Shown: positions 36,360 through 49,400 of the stretch, piece by piece
Layout: every line of letters starts with the position of its first letter
Numbering within the stretch: the stretch's first letter is position 1
Source: Spisula solida
Taxonomy: Eukaryota; Mollusca; Bivalvia; Venerida; Mactridae
Length of the DNA: 64,000 bases
Assembly: GCA_947247005.1 (NCBI GenBank)
Contig: OX365953.1
Span: forward strand, 27,898,784 to 27,962,783
Direction: 5' to 3'
The notes under the pieces: model-generated
Databases searched by the model: none
Told to the model about the DNA's origin: nothing
The model's input: the letters and a program-made list of their open reading frames with translations, nothing else
Position numbers and translations under genes: made by a program

Positions 36360-36900
36360 TCTAACATGTTACCGACATAACTAGTTGCGAAACAGTAGCT
36401 GTTTTTTTTTGAATGGAACATGAAAACATACCACGCCAGAAAAAAACACTACCGGTATTCCAAAAATCAGGTGTAATAGGAATACAATGCACTTGTCTAG
36501 AAGAAAAGCCCATTTTCATTTCAGGATTCTTATATACAAAGCTTAGCCTGTGTCGCCTCAGCTTGCGACAGTCGTACATCTGTCTACGATGACTTTTGAT
36601 GTACCTAATGGTGATTTGCTGATGTTTCGTGCGACAACCAAACGACCGTCCTGCGGCCGCCGTACTGAAATAAATATAAGCGCCGCACGATGAACGCAGC
36701 ACCGCAAGTAAAATTTTCGACCTGTCGACTTTTTGTTTGGTTTTATTGCGATTTGCCGTTACATCGGTATTTCTGCTTTATTCACGCGACGTTTAGGACA
36801 GTCATACGAACATCGTACGACAGCCTTGCGATGTCTGTGATTTTACAACTTGCGTGTGCTGATTTTGTTGTTTTATTTTAGGAAGCAGTATACCGTGTTA
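36360..36900. other. CpG-rich block without counterpart in copy 2
   Basis: Runs such as ttgcgacagtcgtac and 'catcgtacgacagccttgcg' are partly inverted relative to each other, as in Harbinger subterminal regions. Frames on both strands (113 and 63 codons) lack domains. Possibly a short non-autonomous element. Confidence 0.35.
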
Positions 36901-36909
36901 GTGTTAAGA

Positions 36910-38700
36910 GGTTGTCAATTGTTTGTGGAATTTTTAAAGTTATTACGAGTTGTTAATTCAAGGCAATTGCGTTAAGTAAAAACGGCTTAAGATACTCTAA
37001 ACAGAGCTTCAACAATGTTAATGGTTGTGAGGATACTGACTTGATAGGAAAAGCCAACATAAATATAAAATTTTGATTTCCTGTTACTTACATAATTTTT
37101 ATTGCATTTTATTTTAAAAGAAACTGATGCTGTTAAGTATAATACTAATACGTACCTGATTTAGTATTATTTTTATCATTTATAGTCATATTCTAATGGT
37201 TTAACGATGATATTTCCTCGAGATATTCGTTGTATTCACTTCTAGACAAGTATATTGTATTCTTATTACACCCAATGTCGAGAGCAGGTTTTTGTCTGGC
37301 ATGGTATGAAAACATTTATTGTTTTCATTTGCATTTAAATGAAATATGTCTGTTTTTTCCACTTACATGTGTCTGTGTCATGTAGCATCATAGTATAATG
37401 TTATACATATTTAAATAGAGTAGTTAATGTAAAACTTGATCGTGATGTTTCATGATAATTACATATCAGAGTTCAGACAAATCATATTCCAAAGGTATCC
37501 AGTAATGTCACCAAAGTCTGTGTTTCGCTTCAATTGACGCTTTATACATGTACTGTTGTTATTATGGAAACGTCCTTTTATAGATAACTTGTCTAAATTG
37601 ACAGGATGATTGTCGTCGAGATGAAGTCGATCATCTTAAACATTTTATTGCAGACAAGACATGTAATACTCTAGGGATCCAGTACATGTAATACTAGTTA
37701 AGTTATAAGTCTGTTTGCTGACTCGTATGTAAATATTCATCTTATGATGTGGTGCAAACCTTGTCTAAAATTGGCATATTTACAATGGAAACAATGATTT
37801 GAAATATGAGCGTACAAAGTACAAAACTTGACATGTCATATTTTATTTACTCAACCATTAACTGATATTAAATTCCTAAAACACAAGAGGAATGTTCGTC
37901 CATACAATTTGGTTTGAGCAAAACTAATATTTAGTTTAGCCGCGGAGTTGTTTTTCAAAATTGATTTAGAAATGCGTTTGTCTTTGGAGTAACATTTCTG
38001 TTGTTCTCGTGAATCCAATCAAAATGTTCACTATGGTTTCGTCTGGATTTGCCAGAATATCTGAACTTATTTCGTTATCCGTGATTATTTAAGCAGACAG
38101 TATTGTAATACTACATATTACACTATGATAATAAGAGTGTCAAGGAATTGTATTTTCTCACAAATAGATATTCCTTACCTAAATTGAAAGAATAGTTGAC
38201 TTATCCAGCGAAATATTTTCATTTGATGTAATTACGTTCATTGTGTGCGTTTAATATACGAAGACTAGTGGATATATCTACATAGGCGTTCTGAAATGAA
38301 GTACCTTAGTGTGCTTAAACAAAACACTATATAGTTATGTTTCAAATACTTTTACTTGACGCGCACACTCAATATACAATCGTCATACTATATACAGCAT
38401 AGTCGATTGGTGATTAGATCAAAAGTTTTCCGAACAACGACTTTTTCCAACTCGTGATACATGCTTGCAGAAAGATCTTTTACGCTATAAATACAAATTA
38501 GAATTTATCTACGTATTATATCGACATTGTGCGTGCATAATAATTAAAGGCGTTGGCGTTTACTTTAGCGAATAATAGCATAGACAAAATATTTCATTGT
38601 TTTAGTTGTAAACGCTTAGTAAGATAACGGTAACATAGTGATGGCACCACCTCAGTAAAAATCTAGGTTTGCATAAGCAACATTTGTCCTTCATTTCTTT
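36910..38700. other. Duplication copy 1, non-coding
   Basis: It pairs weakly with about 49240-50780 in copy 2. No gene seen. Confidence 0.4.
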
Positions 38701-38723
38701 GTGTAAATGTATTGTACTGTATA

Positions 38724-39125
38724 CAGGGTAAAATTACCACGTGACTTTTGGCTACAGTTACAAGTAGAAATTTGTAAACATTGAAACACAAATATAGCCA
38801 TAAGTATTTTATTTCTTCATCGATTTCTATCAAATATACGCCAGGCTAAGGGGAAAAGTATTTGCTTTCCGTGAAATATAAGATCTTTATTTCCACTACC
38901 CTGTGAAACCTACACGTTCCACAGTTTCACAAGGTAATGGACAAAACGGCACAGCCGCTAAAAAAGTTTTATATTTCATGGAAAGCAAATAATTGTCCCC
39001 TTAGTGTGGCGTATATTTCATAGAAATCGATGAAGAAATAAAAGACTTATGGCTATATGTTTTTCTAATGTATACAAATATCTTCTTGCAACTTTAGTCA
39101 AAAGTCACGTGGTATTGCTACACTG
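38724..39125. mobile_element. 402-bp MITE with ~150-bp inverted arms
   Basis: The outer ends are cagggta and its diverged complement. Then ccacgtgacttttg.cta, 'tatagccataagt' and 'tttatttcttcatcgatttc' occur in order on one arm and inverted on the other. A possible GTATA target duplication flanks it. It has no counterpart in copy 2. CAG-type termini suggest hAT, but the target length does not settle this. Confidence 0.75.
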
Positions 39126-40184
39126 GTATATGACTATTTTAGATAAGCAGCAATAACAACATGTTTTTTACGTGTTACTGTACCGTTCGTACTAAATGTG
39201 TATGATGCAACACGGTTTCACCACCTTTAATTTAAAGATTGTCAAATGTGTATTCATACGGTTTTATACTTACTTCTATCTTCTGGCCTTGCAACATCCT
39301 TCGTATTCTTAATTTCGCAATACAAAACAAAATACATTTTGCAAAAGAAAGAAATTGCCAAATTCGATCGACTTTAATTCAACTTATTTGCATTCCATGT
39401 GCACATGATTGAATGCAATTTATTCGAGACAATTCGCTTGTAGGAAACACAGAACTCTTACTGAGATAAATCACGATCTGCTTCAGATTAATCAATTGTT
39501 TTCGCTCCATCTCTCATTGTTTTAATTGAACGCATTTTATTTTTGCAGTAACTGCATTATCGTGAATAACATCTGCTGAAGTTAAGTCAAGTAGTTCGTT
39601 TAATGTTTCCAGAGTTATGGGCAAATAATTGCGATATACATAATCCAGACTACAAAGTGGCACCACTTTAAGCAAACATTATTTTAATTGCTACATAATT
39701 GAAGACAATTATGTCTCATAAAGTTATTGATATGGACGGTTTTACATCCATAACAATAATTCATTGTGATTAAACATGTTTTAGAAAGATATTAAGCATT
39801 TTGATTTTGCATAAATAGTACACAGAAATGAGTTTTGTAACAGAGAATAATTATACAATTCAGCATTAATATTTGGTACTGCATGTAATTAAAATAATAT
39901 ATTGAGCCTGTAGCCATAGTTATAGATGCAAATACTCTCAATTATAAATTCTACTAAAAGTGATGTGTTATTCATTTCAAAGATGAACATTAAACCCATC
40001 GCATGGATGTATTATTATTTAGACTTGTCCAGGTACTTAATCGTGTGCATGTATGGCTCAGTTGAAGAATCATGTTTCATGGTTCTGTGGTTGTTATAAC
40101 CTGTATAATCATTAGTATACTGAATATATGTATTTAAATGCATGACACATTATATTCGTCATAGGGTTATATAGGTACAGCTGG

Positions 40185-40539
40185 CGAGTCCTGGAATCTG
40201 ATGTGAGGACGATAGAAGTGTTTCACATCAGATGCTTAAGAAAAGTAGATAGATCAGCAACATCAATCTCCTGAAAATTAGCAACGTACATAAACAACAT
40301 AAATAAAACAAAGAAAATTCAGATAGCTAGGACATGTTCTAAGACTGCCCCAAGAATGCATTTTAAAACCAGCATTTTATTGGACCCCACCTGGAAATAG
40401 GAAACCAGGAAAACCTCGAAATACCTGGCGAAGAACAGTCACATCAGAGCTAACTGAGATGCAATACACCTGGGACCGTCAACAGTTCGCATCGAAGAAC
40501 AGGGTGAAATGGAGGAAACACTTGGGACGAAGAGGATAG
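40185..40539 (+). pseudogene. 5'-truncated LINE reverse transcriptase C-terminus
   Basis: A first frame gives RTIEVFHIRCLRKV. After stops, a clean frame (about 40329-40539) reads LGHVLRLPQ, WTPPGNRKPGKPRNTWRR, TVTSELTEMQYTWDR and VKWRKHLGRRG-stop. This is the characteristic tail of endonuclease-reverse transcriptase LINE proteins. Only the last ~115 codons remain, as expected for 5'-truncated insertion. Copy 2 lacks the surrounding ~1.1 kb (about 40085-41200), so the LINE or a larger insertion holding it came after duplication. Confidence 0.85.
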
Positions 40540-40621
40540 GTACGTAAGTATAGAGGTACATCATTTTATAAACACATGCATGTATTATATGTAAACTTAA
40601 TTTCTTTTTTTTTCAAATGTT

Positions 40622-40647
40622 TTACCCACGTAATCACGCGTGGGTAA
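40622..40647. repeat. Short inverted repeat
   Basis: ttacccacg and cgtgggtaa are perfectly complementary across 8 nt. It lies downstream of the LINE fragment. Function unknown. Confidence 0.6.
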
Positions 40648-42709
40648 CATATGTTCAAAATTGGAATCACACGTGGTCATTTGCAAGGTTTCATCTTTAA
40701 GTATTGTGTTTAATAATACCACTTAAGTCACTACACATCTATTCATAAGTGTTGACCCTGATGTTTTGAATGTAGGATAGACATAACACGTGGTGTGACG
40801 TTGTTTTTGGCCAAGACCTTAGACAAGTAAATATGTAGCATCACAAGTTAAAAACAACCGTAAGTATTTCTTAGACCGATTTATACGAGACACCCTCAAC
40901 GCTGAGGCCGGGCAATGAGAACTATCCATGCCATGTAACATTTTTTATACAAAAGGTCACATGTGTTGCCTGACACCGACCCAATTTCTATACAGGCAAT
41001 TGAGTCAGTTTAAGACAAAGCCTTTGTCATATTATGACTGATGCGGTTGTTTCTTCGTCCAACACATGAACTTGTATTTCATTTATTGGTATTAAACGAC
41101 ATTCGATCAAAAACTTGTTCAATAATAGCATGGCATTTTGGAGTATGCCACTTCATTGAAAAAACATAATTCACACGGATCATGAGTATTTGAAGAATTT
41201 AAAAGGGTAGTGACATTACAAAAATATTTACATTATAATGGAGGTGTTTACAAAATGAATATGAATTCAGTTGAAATCACCCTCTTTAATTTAAATTGAT
41301 ATATTGTAAGGCAGAGGAAATTGTATAGCCATCGTTTTATGATTCAATATTACGTCTGTAATTTCACAATACATGTATTATGAAGATTCCAAAAAGTTCA
41401 ATTCACTTTCTGAACGCTAGAACAGTTGCATACAGTAGAAACAGTACATACGGCATAAAAAGGAACCGACTATCTTTTTAGCATTGTTGATTAACATAAT
41501 ATGTTTCATACCCGTTGTGAAAGAAACATTCATATCTTACATGATAAGTTTACATACATACAACACAGGGAAATACTACTGTTTCGGACGGTGTATCATT
41601 CTTCTACTGTCATTCTAACTCCGCCGATACCTAACTCAATACTGAGCTCGAAGAATTGTTCAGTCGTATACAAATTAAAACTTATCATATATCCAGCCCA
41701 GACATCGTTGTCCTCTCATAGTCTCAGATTTTGAAAAAAATGTTTGCCCCTTTTTAGTTTTCACCTATAAAAATGATTTCTGGAGTTAGTTACTATGGCA
41801 ACCGAGGACATTGATTTTTCGCTACTTTTCACTTTTTCGATGTCAGTTTTAGGCTTTTGTAAGATAAAATTGTGACAACAATTGTCATGATGTACCCTTA
41901 CATGTACATGTCACTTACACTTGACGAATGTTCTAAGTACACACTTTTAGAACTAGAATAAATCAGGAGCATAATCATCTCAACTCAATAAAACTGTTAA
42001 TATAGCATATGTTGGTGATTGTCTGTAATACAGAAGAAGAAAAACCAAGATCTACGTGAAAATCATTGATGCGTGACAAAAATGACAAAATCACATTTTT
42101 CTCGTGCTCACACCTCAAATATGTGTAAAGGTGTTTAAATCATTTCATACACGATTAACATTCGACCCCCAAATATAAAGCCATAAAAATAGTTCGTATC
42201 ATTTGACGCAAATGACGCGTGAGGAGTGCGCAAGTGCGACATGAATACTTGAAATTGGCCTGCCAATAAGACTGGTAAGATTTAATTCATTAATTGGCTG
42301 TTTTGTGGTTCTTAGCACATGCACAAACTTTTTATTATGGTTGTTGCATTTAAAAAGTTGCATGTTTCTATTGACTCGATTTAAATTGAGACGTCACATG
42401 ACGTCATTTACATTTAGTCCTTACATTCGTCAAAACACGTTTATGACAACATCTGACTGATGGTTGTATCACTTAAAGATTGTGAAATAATGTGGAATCG
42501 TTGAATTCAACAGAATAAGTCCATTTATTTGTATGGAGCAATTTGAAGTTGAGCATAGAAGTAACTTTCAATAGGCATTTGTTATCCGAATTACAACTAC
42601 AATTTAACAAAAACTCACTATTTTCGATCATTCATGTATTTTGTAAGATATGAGCACATTCTCATCACATGGAATTTGATTGTGATGCAATTTCCTATTT
42701 AGGTTGCAC

Positions 42710-42937
42710 GACTGAATGCCCGCCTTTAGCCCGGACCAAAATCCGATATAATACGTCTGGGATAAGTTGGGGCGACGCATCCGAGCACGACGGTAACACC
42801 AGAACGTACAGGAACTCACAACGAACCCTTTACTAGAATGGAATGCACTCCAGCAGCAATTGGTACACATCATTATCAATTTAATGCCTCAGAGGATGTC
42901 AGGCTATCATCAGGGCAGACGGTGGTCATACATAATA
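42710..42937 (+). pseudogene. Tc1-like transposase C-terminal fragment
   Basis: In one frame with three stops: PAFSPDQNPI, YVWDKLGRRIRARR, NVQELTTNPLLEWNALQQQL and MPQRMSGYHQGRRWS. This corresponds to the W-PARSPDLNPIEHVWD tail of Tc1 transposases. The catalytic glutamate codon after NPI is a stop here. Upstream catalytic domains are absent. It lies in the part of copy 1 (about 41.7-44.9 kb) missing from copy 2. Confidence 0.85.
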
Positions 42938-42949
42938 TTGATGTGCGAC

Positions 42950-44090
42950 TTTGTTGTTTTAAGCAGTGAACTAAATGGTCATTTTCTAGTATGTTGTTAT
43001 TAACTAAACTTGATAGACAATAGTTTCCTGATTCCAATGGTATATTCGATTCACTGATAGGTCTAATACTTATCCTGTTAAATGAAAATAACAAAGTGTG
43101 TACTTAGAACATTCGACTAGACTAAGTGTATTATTTTACATAAACTATTATATAACTATTTTACTACAAAACATATGCTTCAAGTGAATTAAGATTTTCA
43201 TTATACTTATTCTCTTGGGACCCCTCTCTCATATCCGTGGTTTAATATAACAATGAAAAAGTATGGTGTTGCATAATTATTTAAAGGAGTTAGGGGGCGG
43301 ATCCAGATCTCATATTTATATATTTAATAACAGTTTATATAGGTGTTTATTGTCTGAAAGTTTTCTTCATGTTGCAAACAAAATAATGTTCGTAAGAAAA
43401 TGCCAAATAATGGCTTTTTTCATTTTTACAAAAATAATCATTTTTTATAGATTCCACCATATTCGAAATTTGGTTGAAATGTTCATAATGTAGCATCGGC
43501 GAAGCAATAAAGGTGCTGTCTCACAGATTGGGCTAAAATTTGTGTATACATGTATCTTTATTGTCCAACCTAACCAAGTATTGATGTACATGTGTAATAG
43601 AAAGCCACTGACGGTTGCTTTATGAAAGATTTGGTGCAAATAAGCAATTTTAACCACTCTCGATATCGCCCACGGTGTATTTTGTTCTTGAAAAAAACAC
43701 ACTAAGTTTCCTTCCAATATGCTTTGTGAATTATGTAATTCCCACGTGATCAAACTGTAACACCAACAAACTACAGCGTACACATCAGCGAGGTATTTGG
43801 TTCATTTTTCGATTCATTTTCATCAAATGCGAACAAATTTCAGTCAATTTAGGTAATACAAATGCAGTAGTGTTAATTCTATAGGGTATTAAGGTAAAAA
43901 TACTAAGCTTCTCAAGTTATTTTATATGTCAGTGTGGTTGTTTATGGGATATACAGGCAACTATACCAAAAATTACGCGAATATTTGACAATTTTATTTT
44001 ATTTTTGCAATACACCAATATGTAAGACAGTCCCTTTAAAACAAAACAAATGACAAAATAAAGTGTTTTACGGCAAATTAATGATAAATG
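42950..44090. other. Copy 1-specific sequence, nothing recognised
   Basis: Short frames (up to 112 codons, 43445-43783, minus strand) lack domains. No repeat identified. Confidence 0.4.
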
Positions 44091-44094
44091 ACTA

Positions 44095-44722
44095 GAACAT
44101 ACTATTCGATATATGTTCTTGATATAGTTTGTTAATCATCCTAAAACAACAGTGCCCCTCTTTTACTGATGTATGAAGATGTATGTTATCATGGTAGTTA
44201 CCATGGTAACCTAGCAAGAAGGAAGGTGAAAATCCCCTTTAATTTCTGTATGCTTTCAAATATCACAAATAATGCTTCATATTAGTAGATATTTATTATT
44301 AACCATCCTAATTGATAATTGCTTGATATCAAACTAATGAATAACTATGTTATTATGGTAGTTACCATGGTAACTAAGCAAGAAAGGAGGAAACATCCAC
44401 CTTTTGACCATATTTTCACAATTTCATCAATAATGCTGCTTAAAAAGCAGATACCTGTTCTTGATATAGTTTGCTTGTCATTCTTATTGAAAAGTCTTTT
44501 ATTTCGAAATGATGAATAACCATGTTATAATGGAAGTTAACATGGTAACCAAGCAAGAAAAATCGAAAAATCCACATTTTGACCGTATTTGCACACTTTT
44601 CATTAAGAATGCTTCGTACAAGCAGATATATATCATTGTAGTTTGATAATCATCCTAATTGAAGAATGCTCCATTTCTAACTGAGGCATGGCTTTGTTAT
44701 TATGGTAGCTACCATGGTAACC
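44095..44722 (+). repeat. ~180-bp tandem array, about 3.5 units
   Basis: Units begin near 44170, 44345, 44525 and 44695, each with 'gttat.atggtag.taccatggtaac' and then 'aagcaagaa'. The first two contain the perfect palindrome gttaccatggtaac; the later two have decayed versions. A partial unit precedes (ttcttgatatagtttg at about 44117). Confidence 0.8.
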
Positions 44723-46390
44723 CAGGACTTGTTTTCACTATATAGTATTGTATGGCAATTGTATGAAAGGTATGGCCTGACAAGCTTTAATTTGACATTT
44801 GACCTCCTACTGTGACGTTGACCATTAAGGTTAAAAAGAACTTACAATTCTCTGATTTTCTTGTAATGTGTATACATTAGACCCACGAGAATTTCGCTTT
44901 GGATCGTGATGAAAGTAAATTTAACACTATTGCCGTCCCCGTTTTTACATAATTAATGTGATCAATATTTCCTCTTGCAATTCACATCCTTCACTGTAAT
45001 ATTTTTATGCCTCTGAAATATCTTTGGGAAGACGAAGAGACACTGACTGGTAAGTACCACCTGTCCTATAATTAATTAAATTCAAAGTTGGGTGCGTTGT
45101 GTGTGTTACATTTTCTGCTTGTGTCCTAATCGTTATGAATGGGAACTAAATGAATTGGTATTTACCATGAAAGGAGTCATTTGCTAAAGTGGAAACGTTA
45201 TCTATGTACACCCAGACATTTATCTAATTGGACCATTTGAGCGTGATTTGTAGGTATGTATGATAATAGCTAAGGCGTTTATTAATAAATATACTGACCG
45301 AGGCAATTCAGTACAAAATCATCAAAAAGTGCTTGCAAACCAAAAAAAAAACGATTGTAAAATTAAACGTTACGTGAGAAATACATGTTTCCACGATAGC
45401 CACGCACTTTTGATGAAGTTTGTGATTAGTATTCCGATGGTTATACCGATTCACGCAATTGATTGTTGGACTTTTAACGGATCTATATACCCTGCTTCAA
45501 AGCATATAGTTCCTAACACTTATCGCGTCAAATAGTTTGATGCGAATTGTGAATTAGTGAATCAAGTGTACATTGTACTCCGCTATGCGTCCAAAGTACA
45601 CATGATCCAATGTTTCGAAAGTGCAGTGCAATATCGGGAAATAAACTTGGATAATCTGCTTAATTAGGTACAACATATAACATTACTAGTAATTGCACTT
45701 TACATGTAATCCATTTCTTGTTTTACTGGTTATAATGTAGTCTTTATACTTTTGAAACACAACCGTTCGGAGAAACGCCCTAATGTTAACTCCGTGTTAT
45801 CATTACAATAACATACGTACGATAGAGAGCTTATTCATGTTATGCAGATAAACAGACTTTTGTTTTAAAAGCAAGATATTGCACACATTGTTTCATTTCC
45901 GTATGCTTACAGTTTGGTTGTATTCCACGGAATCAGCAGTTTTGTGAGAACACGTATCTCGTTTTCTGGACAGATCGTAGCAAATTGCATGTTCATGGTA
46001 ATATTATGGTGGTTGTAGAAACTCGATTGTACGCGTTATGCTCATATCTATTTTTATTGTTTCAATTGCGACCAGACTTAAAATCAAGTGTACTTTATCG
46101 TATTGTAGTGCATTTATTTAATATATCAAATACTAATTATGTCTGACGTAAAGAACATTTACACATTTAATGATTAACGTCTTCCTTACCAAGTAAGCAC
46201 CTAGCAAGCAAACAGTGATGTTGACGAATAGTTATTCTCTTCCATACAACCAAACTTTTATTGAAGTGGGCGCCCATTTAAATGAACAAACACACGAGCT
46301 AACCCATGTTGACCGGTACATGCGCCGATGTCAACTGTCACCGTCATGTATACCAACCCAGGTCACATGTAAGTGAAAATCAACTACAGT

Positions 46391-46475
46391 AATTCGTCCC
46401 TTTGGTGCAACAAGGTTGTATCTTTCTATATAGTATATAGTAAGATACAACCTTGTTGCACCAAAGGGACGAATT
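46391..46475. ncRNA. 34-bp perfect inverted repeat (hairpin), function unknown
   Basis: Positions 46391-46424 and 46442-46475 are exactly complementary around a 17-nt loop that is itself nearly palindromic (ctatatagtatatag). Pairing may extend a few bases outward with one mismatch. It lies in copy 1 in a stretch without a clear counterpart in copy 2. A perfect stem is atypical of animal microRNA precursors, which carry bulges. A small foldback element or siRNA-forming hairpin is as likely. Labelled ncRNA only because an RNA stem is the testable hypothesis. Confidence 0.35.
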
Positions 46476-49400
46476 ATTGTTCTAAAGCTATTTCTTTGAT
46501 ATAATATTTTGTTTGTGCATTGAGTTCACTGTGTCCTTTCGACAGCGACTGACACAATCTTCCGATTAGTCAAATCCCGCAAGGGGACCTAGACATGACG
46601 CGCGTCACCAACAAAGAAAGTTAAGAACAGAGAAAAACTTATAAAATAATGGAACGTATGGTTTAAAAGGTTTAAAACTGACTGACTGCCAGACTGAACT
46701 CAGGGCCAGACAAGGTTACAACATTAGTAGCCGAAATATAAAAATCTACATATCAACGGAAGGCCACTATCGTCCTAGATATAAATATATCTACAGGAAT
46801 GATACATTCAATTCACCTTAACCACCACCCAATTACTTCGGTCTACAATGCGATCATCATGTTACAGGATCAATTACCGACAATATACATACATTGAGAT
46901 AGGACGATATGAAACTAGTGATTGATCTGTCAGTATTTAGCATGCATATCGGATCTAATGATTAATTGGTTAGTATGTAGCATACATATCGGATCTAATG
47001 ATTGAATGGTCAGAATGCCGCATACATATCGGATATAAAGGAGATTCGCAATGGTAATAATATTGAATTTCATGTATATGAGTATTCTATGCTGATGTTG
47101 CTCTGTGTATGTTTTTGTATGTCATCACATTGCCTGGGCACTTATATGGTCTACATGACTTTTGTATTTTTTAAGACGACGTCACGTGACAGTGACAGTA
47201 TCATACTTACATTGGTCCGCTATGTTTATTTCCTAATGGCGTTTGGCGTATCCTCAGCCGAACGGTGTAACTGTTAGTCAATGCTTGCTGATTGTTAGTT
47301 TTACCCTTGTTGCGATCCAAATTTGAATGTAGATATAAGTGCATCGCTATGTTTATCAAATAATTTATTTATTATGTAAACGATAGGCTTATCAGCCGTT
47401 GTGTAACTCATTTCATATTACAAATTGCCCATACATGTATATAATTACGCTATCGGTCAATTAAATGCACCACCTTACAATATAGCAGTTTAAGAGAATG
47501 ATGAGAAAGGTCAAGCATACACAATGCATAACATTTCTTTGTTAAAAAAGTATTGTTGTCATTCCTTATTCGGTCTGGAATGTTCACGTAAATAAAACTC
47601 CCGTTTTTGATAGACATTTACACCATTGAGTTATGGTACATGGTGCTGCAAAACATGGAGATGATTAGTATACAGAATAATAGTAAATCTAGTCTGGAAA
47701 TGTAATAATTTTCTGCTGGATAAAAGGTCATAACTGTCAATGTGTATCATTATAAAAGTCTGCTGCGGCATAAGTATCAGTATCAGGTTCATTTTAGCAC
47801 ACAAACATTCTCATGAATGAATGTGTAGATATACAAAAAAAAATAGATAATATAAGTCACACCATTCGTTGGGGTGGCATCCATCTATTTCACATTGCAG
47901 ATACTAAATACGGGATATTCGGTAGTATAATCAGCTTGCCAGATAATTCCGATTTCAAATAACATGTTCATATATAATCTGTCTACAACATTAATCGATT
48001 TACAGCAAAAGTCTACGTTATTTCTGAACGTCTCTCGTACATTGTATATTCTCTGTTCACTTATCACCCCACATATGAAAAAGGTATAATACAACCATTC
48101 GTAAGTATTTGTCCAGCAAAACATTCATTGATGTTGACAGAAGTGTTGACATTTCATTTCAATTTCATTTGCCTAAGATGTTTGAAACTCGAAATATTTC
48201 GTTTCCGGGTAGAACTAATTTTGTGTGGTGGCAAAACAATTTTCTTTCACCTTCGATAATATTGCTTCATTAAATAGCTTTAAACGAAAGTGTCATCTTC
48301 GGGGATTCGTTTCCATCTTCAATATCCTTCAGACAAATGCAACGTGCAAATGCTTATAGGTTTCATTCTCATTCGTTCTTGTATGAGTAGTCGATAACTT
48401 GTCTTTAAGCCGACGCAAAATATCGTATAGATTGAACAAAAACGGTTTCGTTAAAACTGTGATTTATGTACGAAACATATTGCAAACTGAACATAGACGT
48501 ACATGACTGACCTCGAAGGTCAGTAAATGGCCGCAGTGTTTTTTACTGAGTTTCATTCGTGACGCATGTGTTTGTATTACGTTCAGGTTTTGGTTAAATA
48601 CATTCACTTTATTTATAATATGCTATATTTGTGCCTGAAAGTGTGCTCTTTGTCTCATCCGTTTGGTTTGCATAGTACCCTATATTTTTTCTTATTGCCT
48701 ATGGGACGTGTTTCTGTGTGCTCTTCTGTCTCGTCCATTGTCTTTGATAATGTGTCACTATACTTTAGTTTATACAACTCAGTCATAGTCATCATCACAC
48801 ACAATGCAAGTATTAAACGTGTAATATATGCACTTAAATAGAAAGGAAGGAAAGACCAAAGCATGCAAGGAAGTAAGATTGGGAAAGAAAGGAGGCTACA
48901 TGAACCCTAACTCGAACAAATGTATTTAATAGAAATATGAGTTTTGGTGTTTCTGTTTCGTTGATTATGTCAAATAAAACTTGTTGGGCCGTTAAAAGAA
49001 ATTGCTTGGGCTCAATGGAAAATCAACACATCGGCGCAGCGCTATTCATTAGGTGCAATTGATGGCAAATTATTACAACAAAGAAACGGCAATGTGTGGT
49101 GTTTGTAAGAAAATTTTCTACTCTTAGAAGTAATCATGCGTTTGTTCTGCAATGCTCCAGAAATAGTCAACCACATAATAAAACGCTACCCGTGATAGAA
49201 AAAGGGAACCACACTCACTGTGATAGCATTACGAGATGCTAATATCGTACTAATATCCTGAGATTGTGTGTAAATATTGATTTCTCTTCTTTATCGAAGG
49301 CCGTTTTCTAGTTTCTGTCTGTGCAGGGTTATGTCGTCAAACCGGGTTTTACGCATTTTGTGAACATTCTATGCTCGACACAGGCGACATTGTGTACGTG

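Larger units (their letters stand above)
29395..48124 (+). repeat. Large tandem duplication, copy 1 (expanded by insertions)
   Basis: Collinear similarity to copy 2 pairs 29400-29770 with 48125-48545, 35558-36240 with 48555-49235, 39280-40080 with 50790-51650, 41200-41690 with 51690-52190, 44900-45560 with 52250-52540 plus 55045-55520, 46770-47640 with 55840-56600, and 47680-47920 with 58370-58600. Gaps in the pairing coincide with mobile elements. No conserved coding frame spans the two copies. Confidence 0.8.

Noticed and set aside
36361..36702. 113-codon minus-strand frame in a CpG-rich block
   Set aside because: The block looks transposon-derived, the frame has no domain and copy 2 lacks it.
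45260..47277. Two 91-codon plus-strand frames (45260-45535 and 47002-47277)
   Set aside because: The paralogous sequence in duplication copy 2 has stops and indels in the same frame, and no domain is recognisable.
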